Below are positions 57,645-64,000 of a stretch of 64,000 bases of DNA, in pieces (position 1 is the first letter of the stretch; each line of letters begins with the position of its first letter). The DNA is from Massospora cicadina (lineage: Eukaryota > Entomophthoromycota > Entomophthoromycetes > Entomophthorales > Entomophthoraceae): positions 38,820-102,819 of the forward strand of contig JAKSZP010017401.1 of assembly GCA_022478985.1 (NCBI GenBank), written 5' to 3'. The notes under the pieces are model-generated. The model saw only the letters and a list, made by a program, of their open reading frames with translations. It was not told where the DNA came from and made no database searches. The translations under genes were made by a program, and so were the position numbers.

Positions 57645-58700
57645 ATCCATCGCTTCAGATACTTAGCATGGATTCAATTCACAACCCTTCCATCAAAAAG
57701 ATTCTTGATGGAGTAGGCATCAGTTGCTGTCTTAGTGATAACCTTAAACTGACTGACCACAATGCATCTAGTTTGTTTCTTCTTACAAAACCATGCGTAT
57801 CACAATAGGAAACACTTTCACCTATTTGATATTCTGCTCAGGCCGGTTGGCTCTTATTGTTCATCAATTTCATTCATGTCCTTTTCTTCAAAGTTGTATC
57901 AAATGCTTGAAATTGCATTTTGATCAGGATATTTGCCAGTTAGTTCAAGTACTGTTTGGCACTCATCCCTGACGTTGGTTCCACTACCAAATATAAAATC
58001 AATAGCAGCTCGGTCTTTCTCCCATACAACTCAAACGGCGTTTTTCCCACCATATGATGACTGATATTGTAGGCAAACATCACTGAACTCAGGTATGTTC
58101 CCCACATGGAAGTTCTCCCTGATACTAGCTTCCTCAGCATCGCGGCCAGTATTCCATTCACCCGTTCTACCAGTCCATTCATCTCCAGCCATTTGGGTAC
58201 TGACATGACTCCTCTGATCCCCCTTATCTCATTCAATCTCAATATCACATGAGATGTGAAGTTGGTCCCACTATCGCTAATCAGAACATATGGAAATCCA
58301 TTTCAATATGATACTTGATCCAGGATGAACCTCGAAGTGCTGGTAGCATCTACTTTTGTTAGGGCCTTCATCTTGACCCATCTTATCAGATGGTCAATGG
58401 CAACTATAATGTACTTGACTCCCCTTGTGCTCATTGTCAGCGGTCCCATCACATCAATGGACACCGCATGCCAGGAAAATCCAGGGCGGACCAGTCAGTA
58501 TCCATTTGTATTCTTATGTGGTCTGTGCAGCTGGCACTCCACGCAACAAGCTAGATAATCTGCTACATCATAGTTGATGGATTCCCAGTAGTAGTACTGG
58601 CAAATATAAACGGTTGTTTTCCTCAGGCCTCCATGCCCGCCAATATTATGAACATCTTACTAGATAGCTGCTCTTTCTGGCAGCTTTGGGAATAATAATT
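57645..58700 (-). pseudogene. pol: Integrase of the 57.6-60.6 kb element
   Basis: Best-preserved integrase here. The zinc module reads QYYYWESINYDVADYLACC then VECQLHRPHKN (58,500-58,600). The first Asp is in WHAVSIDVMGPLTMS (near 58,455), followed by YIIVAIDHLIRWVKMKAL. The second Asp is in VLISDSGTNFTSHV near 58,255-58,290. The Glu is in WLEMNGLVERVNG, in the frame 57,940-58,248, which also has SVMFAYNISHH and GKTPFELYGRKTEL. All three DDE acids remain, but stops and shifts break the frame. Confidence 0.75.
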
Positions 58701-58859
58701 GCTTCCCATTGATCATCTTAAACACTTGTCCATCCATAGTTTCAGTGTTTTCCATTGTTTTCCAAAGTGCACCTTGGATTTCTCGGGGCTTGTTCCCAAT
58801 TCTCCATCAACCATTCTCTGGAATAGCTCATCCGCCTGTAGGTATACCATCTGGACAAT

Positions 58860-59330
58860 TGGTAAATTACGATAAGCCATCTTCATTCTGGTGAGAAGCC
58901 CTCACTCGGTGGACTATATCATAATCATAAGCCTGGAGCTCAAGTGATCATCAGGTCAGTCATCCTTCTGGCTCTCTCAAATTGTGAAGCCAACGCAACA
59001 AAGAGTGGTCTGTCACCACTTTAAAGTGCATTTTGTGGATGTACACCAGAAAACTGCTTACATGCATAAATGACCACAGGGCATTCACGCTCAGTCATGG
59101 TGTAGTTCCTCTCATTGGCTGAGAGTGTCCGGCTCACATATGCCACTGGATGTTCATCCCCAAGCTCATCTACTTGGCTTAGTATGGCACCAATTTCCAT
59201 CAACAAAGCATCAGTTTGTATAATAAACTCTTAATCAAAATTCGGATATTTTAGAATTGGAGAATCTATTAAATACCAGCGTAGCTTATAGAAGGATTCC
59301 TGGGCTTCTTCATTCCATATGAATCCATTT
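58860..59330 (-). pseudogene. pol: RNase H of the 57.6-60.6 kb element
   Basis: The frame 59,021-59,206 carries LMEIGAILSQVDELGDEHPV, AYVSRTLSANERNYTMTERE and CPVVIYACKQFSGV. This is the central part of Gypsy RNase H with its conserved Glu. The preceding TDA motif is near 59,200-59,215, and a DHSLLRWLHNLRE-type end lies near 58,975-59,015. Confidence 0.7.
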
Positions 59331-60140
59331 TTGGATCCTTCAATAAATGGAATAAGGGCTTGGATATTCGGGCAAAGTACCAAATAAATCTTCTGTAGTA
59401 TCCAACCATCCCATGGAACACTTGGATGTCTCAGACACTCTTTGGCACAGCCATCCGTTCTATGGCTTCTATCTTCTGGGCTTGCAGCTTCAAACCCCTG
59501 GAGTTGATTATGAATCCCAGATATTCCAACTCTTTTTTAAAGAAGTGAAACTTCATTGGCTTAATCTTCAGGTTAGCCGCGGACAGTCACTTGCATACTT
59601 CTTCCAAGTGGTGTAGGTGATCAGTAAACGTCCTACTGAACACGTTTATATCATCCAGGAATACCAGGATTTATGACAACATCAAGTCACTAAGTATGGC
59701 GTCCAAGGCCTTCTGGAACGTTGCAGGCGCATTACATAGACCCTGTGGCATCCTCATTGGTTAATATAGCCACTGCGCGGTAATAATTGTGAATTTTTCC
59801 TGGTCTTCTTTTAGCAAGTTGATCTGTTAATTCTCCAAGATCAGATCCATTGTAAAAAAAGACTTCGCTTCTCCCAATCAATTTAGCACATTGTTGATCC
59901 TCAGTAGGGAATATGAATCCTTCTTCATAATTTTATTCAGCTTCTGGTAGTCAATAACCACCTGGTTGGAGCCATCCTTTTTCTTCATGATCAAAATTGG
60001 ATCGCCCAGGGACTTGATGATGGGACTGGAAGCCCATTATCACTAGTTTGCTGATTTCATCCTCCACTACCGCTTTGGCAGCTTTTGATCATTAGATCAG
60101 TCTCATCCTGATAGGCAAGTTTTCCTTGGTGTCGACCTTG
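59331..60140 (-). pseudogene. pol: Reverse transcriptase of the 57.6-60.6 kb element
   Basis: The active site reads ILVFLDDINVF with both aspartates kept (FLDD at 59,650-59,661). Around it are an AMRMPQGLCNAPATFQKALD-like box (near 59,700-59,760), a KDGSNQVVIDYQKLNK-like box near 59,935-59,985, and the connection VFHGMVGYYRRF-like text near 59,400. At least three stops. Confidence 0.7.
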
Positions 60141-60167
60141 TGGATCACATCTCTTGCGCATCCCAAA

Positions 60168-60623
60168 TTATGGTTGTCCTGGGTGAACACTTCCCAAAAC
60201 TTTTTTATATAGCTCAAGCACCTCCTCTTGCTGGCCTTCTGACAGATCAGCGAGCTGCTCTTGATCAACCAATAGGTTGATGCTCTCAGCTACCCCGGCC
60301 AGTAATCCTATCTCGTTGTGAGTCCCAAGATTGTGGAATCTCCTCAATTTGGCCGTCGGGATCAGATGAACAAATGCAATGATCTGATTCCTCTTAACCT
60401 TTATTGGTTTTTCACTTAAATTAGCCAGGAGAACTTGAATTTTTCCATAGCCTGGCATTAGTATCCCAGGAGCCACCCAAGGCTCTACTCTGGACCTCTT
60501 CCAGGGGCTTCAGCCTCCCCATACAACAGCTCAGGTATCTCCAATGTCAACCCCATTTCAAATATCATCTGCAATCCTGGAGGTATGGCCTTCTCATCCT
60601 TGATCCTCAGTGGAATTCCCCAG
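60168..60623 (-). pseudogene. pol: Protease-RT linker, truncated by insertion
   Basis: A clean 102-codon stretch (60,168-60,476) with APGILMPGYGKIQVLLANL and KVKRNQIIAFVHLIPTAKLR, then an acidic helix with LADLSEGQQEEVLELYKKVL just before RT. Upstream, in another frame, GIPLRIKDEKAIPPGLQ ends at the LTR at 60,624. Confidence 0.65.
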
Positions 60624-61117
60624 TGTTATAAAATTGGTGAGATCGCTAAGATATGCCGTGAGGTTTTTATGCAAGGTTTGGCCCACTGAGCAATAGGACC
60701 AACAATATGACAATTGTTGCCCTTCGAAACAACAAAACAAACGAAGTAAAAAATGTGTAGTGCTTGCTTTCACTATACTCTTTATTTAATATATTGAACA
60801 CAGCGGATCCTCGCTGTTTTGATCTTCTTAACTTATTAACAACCTTCTTCTCTTAATTGTCTCGTCTCATCTATATTGTATCAACTTTTGTTGCTACCAC
60901 TTTTATAACTTAATAATTTGATTCGCCATATCTCATTGGTTTCATCAATTCTTCATTTGTTAATTTCACGATCACCTAATTTGAGGTGATTTCCCAACAA
61001 CCCAATATCGCCTTTCTTTAAGGCGCTCAAATAATTGTTACTCATAGTAAACTCGGTGGATCAATCCAACTCGCCAACACAACTTAGGGCTTATCATTAA
61101 GTCATATCAGAATTGTA
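60624..61117 (-). repeat. 3' LTR of the nested element
   Basis: On the minus strand it starts TGTTACAATTCTGATATGAC and ends TTTTATAACA. It shares with 38,506-39,082 the start, the TAAGCCCTAAGT block, the GCCTTAAAG- and CACCTCAAATTAGGTGAT-type palindromic phrases and GTCC-ATTGCTCAGTGGG near the end. About 80 bp shorter than its relatives. Confidence 0.75.
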
Positions 61118-61135
61118 ACATTATCCCCCCTTTGA
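61118..61135 (-). promoter_or_regulatory. Polypurine tract
   Basis: Minus-strand AAAGGGGGGATAA directly upstream of the LTR, like AAGGGGGTAA at 45,681. Confidence 0.65.
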
Positions 61136-61169
61136 CTAGACATTAAGGCTCCTATTTCCTATATGCATG

Positions 61170-62200
61170 GAGAAAATTTGCATGCACTTGGTTGATGATC
61201 CAACCACTAGCGGGGTTTTTGATAGTATATGCATCCACACCTGTCTTTTCAATAACTTTTGAATGGCTCAATCCAGATACTGGCCAACTTGTGTTCTGGC
61301 CAAACCCATGTTGGTCATGGAAGAGAACCATAGCCTTCCTGGAACTGCGCCAACCCGCTATGATATACCTGATCAGCAGCCTGATTCCTGATCTTCTTGG
61401 CTAAGCTGAAGGAATATGCTTCGGTTTGCAATTTGATCAGAATGTTTGCAAGGTTAGTCAAATAGTGGTGGGGTTACACTCCACCAGTGTCTTCCACACA
61501 TAAATAAAGTAATTCCAGAAGAGCCGGTTGTTGCCCATATAGTAATTGGAAGGGACTCTTCCCCATGGCGTAATGGTAACTGATGTTATAAGCGAACACA
61601 GCAGTGGAAAAGAGGGAGGTTCAATCAGAAGGTCAATCTTTTATTAATTTTCATAGGATGTTCACCAGAGTCCCATTCATCGGTTTGACCATTCCATTAG
61701 ATACAGGGTGGTATGGGGTCATTAGAACCTTGCAGATACCCATAAGCTCGTTTAGTTTGGGGAGGATTTGTGAGGTATAATTGGTTTCATTATTAGTGAG
61801 AATAAACTGGGGCATCCATGTCACTGAATAATGCATTCCATCACAAACTTGGCCACTGTAACTGCCCCCAAACCTTGTATTTCCCTTGTTTCAACCACTG
61901 GGTCAAGTGTTCAATAGCCACAAGGATGTATTTACACCAGTTGACTCCTGTTGGCAAAGGACCAACGACATAAAGGGAAACTGTGTGCCAAGCAAAATGT
62001 GGTTTCACTACCCGGTGTGAAGTCTTATGGTGGAATGGCTTCTCCACTTGGCACTGATGGCAACAGGAAATAGTTTTGAGCACATCGAAGCTCATGCTTT
62101 CCCAATAGTACTGAGGGCGCAACAATTCCATTGTCTTATGCACCCCACCATGTCCATCTGCCTTGTGCGTGCTTATAATGATTCACAGTCATGCTGAGGC
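61170..62200 (-). pseudogene. pol: Integrase of the nested element, catalytic residues lost
   Basis: The zinc module is in 61,841-62,143: ELLRPQYYWESMSFDVLKTI then SCCHQCQVEKPFHHKT. Further along, WHTVSLYVVGPLPTGVNW has Tyr for the first catalytic Asp. In 61,651-61,836 FILTNNETNYTS has Asn for the second Asp, and PVSNGMVKPMNGTL has Lys for the Glu. Thus all three DDE residues are changed although the frames are long. The C-terminal part, 61,190-61,600, matches 45,200-45,620. Confidence 0.75.
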
Positions 62201-62399
62201 TCACGGAAAATTCACCATGGGATCATCAATTTGATTGTACAGTTCCCCATTCCATTGGAAGGTATTCATTTGCATCTCATATAATGCTTTGATCACTTGG
62301 GGTGGTTCATCATCATATTTTCCGCTAAGAATCTTATCATAAATTATGTCGCTGAAATCTGCTGTCACTGCAATAATTGGTAATTGAGATAAACAGTCA

Positions 62400-63030
62400 G
62401 CGTTCTGATGTTTTACTCCTGGCCAATGATGGATCTCAAAGTCATAAACCTGCAGCTTAAGAGCTCATCAAGCCAAACGGCCTTCAGGTTCTATGAGGTT
62501 CTTCAACCGGCATAATGATGCGTGGTCTGTTACAACTTTAAACTTTACCTCATGCAGATAGACTCTGAATTGCTTACTCGTGTAGATCACTGCTAAGCAC
62601 TCTTGCTCAGTTACAGTATAATTACGTTCATGGCTATTCAGGCTTCGGCTGCAGTATTCCACTGGGTGCTTCTCCCCTTCATCATCTTTTTGTGAAAAAA
62701 CTGCCCCCCACAGTGGAAGGAGATGCGTCCGTCCATACAATAAATTCCTTTTCAAAATTTGGGTAGTGTAACATGGGCGCACTAATTAGTGCCATTCAAA
62801 GGGTATCAAAGGCGCATTGGTGCCATTCCTTCCATTTGAACATGGCATCCTTCTTTAGAAGCTCAAACAATGGACCTCCAATACAACTGAAATTTTGTAT
62901 AAAGCATTGGTAATAACCCACCATCCCTAAAAACAACTGAATGTTCCACTTACTAGCTGGCTTAGTCATCTTCTGAATAGCTTCCACCTTGGCTGGTTGG
63001 GGTCTCATCCCAGTTGCATCTACCACAAAA
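62400..63030 (-). pseudogene. pol: RNase H and RT connection of the nested element
   Basis: The frame 62,468-62,782 includes AVFSQKDDEGEKHPVEYCSR, SLNSHERNYTVTEQECLAVI, FRVYLHEVKFKVVTDHASL and LKNLIEPEGRLA, an almost uninterrupted RNase H. The frame 62,796-63,026 holds WNIQLFLGMVGYYQCFIQNF and GPLFELLKKDAMFKWKEW. A shift separates them near 62,790. Confidence 0.8.
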
Positions 63031-63675
63031 CTAAGGTACTCTAACTGATCCTTAAAGAAGTGACATTTCTGGTAATTGATTTTAATATTGGCCTCAGCCA
63101 GTCAGCGAAATACCTCTTCCATATGGGTAAGGTGCTCAGTGAGCATGCGAGAGAAGAAATTAATATCATTGAGGTACACAAGTATACATGACAGCTTCAG
63201 ATCACCCAGAATGGTGTCCATTGCTCGTTGGAATGTAGCTGGGGCATTACATAGCCATTGTGGCATACAAGTTGGTTGGAAAAGCCCTCTGGATGTGATT
63301 ACAGCGCATTTTTCTTGTTCCGCCATGGGCAACTCAATCTGCCAGTAACCAGATATCAAATCCATTGCTGAGAAATAGCGAGTCCACCTAACCAAACCAG
63401 TGCATCATCAATCCGTGGAAGAAGGTATGAGTCCTTTTTGTGATACTATTAGACTTCCAGTAGTTGATTACTACATGGTTAGTACCATCCTTCTTCTTAA
63501 CAATTAGGACAGGTGAAGCCCACGGACTCTTAGATGGTTCAAGCATTCCCTGCATTAGCAGCTTGTTAATCTCCACAGTGACAGCTTCTTCAGCTGCCCT
63601 TGATTGGTGGATTGGCCGAGACCTGATGTGGGGATGATCCCCAGTGTCCAGCTGATGAACAACCCCCAAGCACAC
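63031..63675 (-). pseudogene. pol: Reverse transcriptase of the nested element
   Basis: 63,388-63,675 carries EEAVTVEINKLLMQGMLEPS, SPWASPVLIVKKKDGTNHVV and INYWKSNSITK. 63,102-63,395 carries RYFSAMDLISGYWQIELPMA, MPQWLCNAPATFQRAMDTIL and ILVYLNDINFFSR. The YxDD box is YLND, first Asp to Asn by G to A. Only one shift separates the two frames. Confidence 0.8.
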
Positions 63676-64000
63676 CCTAAATCATGATCTTCAACAGCAA
63701 AGAACTCTTTGTATTTTTAAAATAAGGATTCCGCTTGATCTCTTTGGTATTCCGTTAGCCCCATTAAATTTTCACATGGTACAACTGCCATTATGCAAAG
63801 CTGTATTTCAATGGGCAGGCCAAATTCATCCAATGAACTAAACTCATGAACCTGGAGGACCTCTTCAACTGGGATGAAATGTAAGTATTCCACTATTTGG
63901 TGTTCGCAGATTTGCATTTGTTTATTTCAAAGATTTGCTAGGGACTTAAAATTAAATTGGGGTTTAATGACTTTGAGTTCCCGGGGAATGTTTGAAACCC
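63676..64000 (-). pseudogene. pol: Protease-RT linker of the nested element, partial
   Basis: The frame 63,717-63,917 (MQICEHQIVEYLHFIPVEEV, ALQ-type IQLCIMAVVPCENLMGLTEY) corresponds to 41,770-41,940 of the sister element. The upstream remainder lies outside the window. Confidence 0.6.

Larger units (their letters stand above)
57645..60623 (-). mobile_element. Minus-strand Gypsy pol, cut by a younger element
   Basis: Integrase, RNase H, RT and the protease-RT linker are present in order from low to high coordinates on the minus strand. At 60,623 the linker is cut by the LTR of a younger element, so protease, Gag and 5' LTR must lie beyond the window. On the other side is the antisense Gag-like frame. 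Confidence 0.75.
60624..64000 (-). mobile_element. Youngest nested Gypsy element, runs off the window
   Basis: 3' LTR at 60,624-61,117, then integrase, RNase H, RT and linker on the minus strand up to the window end; protease, Gag and 5' LTR lie beyond. Its LTR and pol are of the 38.5-46.3 kb family. It lies inside the linker of the 57.6-60.6 kb element and so inserted later. Confidence 0.8.

Noticed and set aside
1..64000. CRISPR array, tRNA or rRNA genes, bacterial operon
   Set aside because: No regularly spaced identical repeats, no cloverleaf with a T-loop consensus noticed, and no Shine-Dalgarno-led gene clusters. All coding traces are eukaryotic retroelements.

Overview
This window looks like transposon-dense heterochromatin from a large, AT-rich eukaryotic genome. 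I find no convincing host gene and no RNA gene. Nearly all recognisable coding sequence is decayed LTR-retrotransposon sequence of the Ty3/Gypsy superfamily, on both strands and in nested layers, broken by stops, frameshifts and later insertions. The lineage cannot be fixed from the sequence. A Tf1/sushi-type chromovirus carrying a chromodomain, and Gypsy elements with a CCHC Gag, would fit a fungus, an invertebrate or another animal, or a protist. Nothing points to a bacterium, plastid or mitochondrion.

Left part. At about 366-8,900 lies an old plus-strand Gypsy copy with Gag (intact CCHC knuckle), two protease remnants, reverse transcriptase (RT), RNase H and integrase. A GC-rich tandem-repeat block is embedded in it (2,560-3,010). 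At 9,380-16,452 is a complete but decayed chromovirus with paired 1.3-kb LTRs, Gag, protease, RT, RNase H, integrase and chromodomain. From 17.7 to 33 kb the sequence is AT-rich and layered. It holds a lone LTR end with primer-binding site (18,606), a small non-autonomous LTR element (about 18.9-21.9 kb), and another Gypsy copy (22.97-32.45 kb) whose RT is split by a second non-autonomous element (26.5-30.2 kb).

Middle part. A minus-strand chromovirus (33.6-36.9 kb) is interrupted inside integrase. Beside it is an unidentified minus-strand reading frame with about 25-residue repeats carrying an SGQPD motif (37.2-37.7 kb). The best-defined element is at 38,506-46,263: plus strand, LTRs of about 575 bp, perfect 5-bp target duplication GGCTT, Gag, protease, RT, RNase H and integrase. 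A 1.14-kb solo LTR of another family sits inside its RNase H.

Right part. Three minus-strand Gypsy copies follow. The first (49.4-55.6 kb) has as its 5' LTR the same family as that solo LTR. The second (57.6-60.6 kb) is broken in the protease-RT linker by the third (60,624 to beyond the window end), whose LTR belongs to the 38.5-kb family. Next to the pol 3' ends of the first two lie plus-strand, antisense Gag-like frames (48,157-49,365 and 56,149-57,230). These are the most unusual arrangement seen.

The layers give a relative insertion order. They can also be read as a record of mutation: most lost catalytic or zinc-binding residues are explained by single G-to-A changes on the coding strand.
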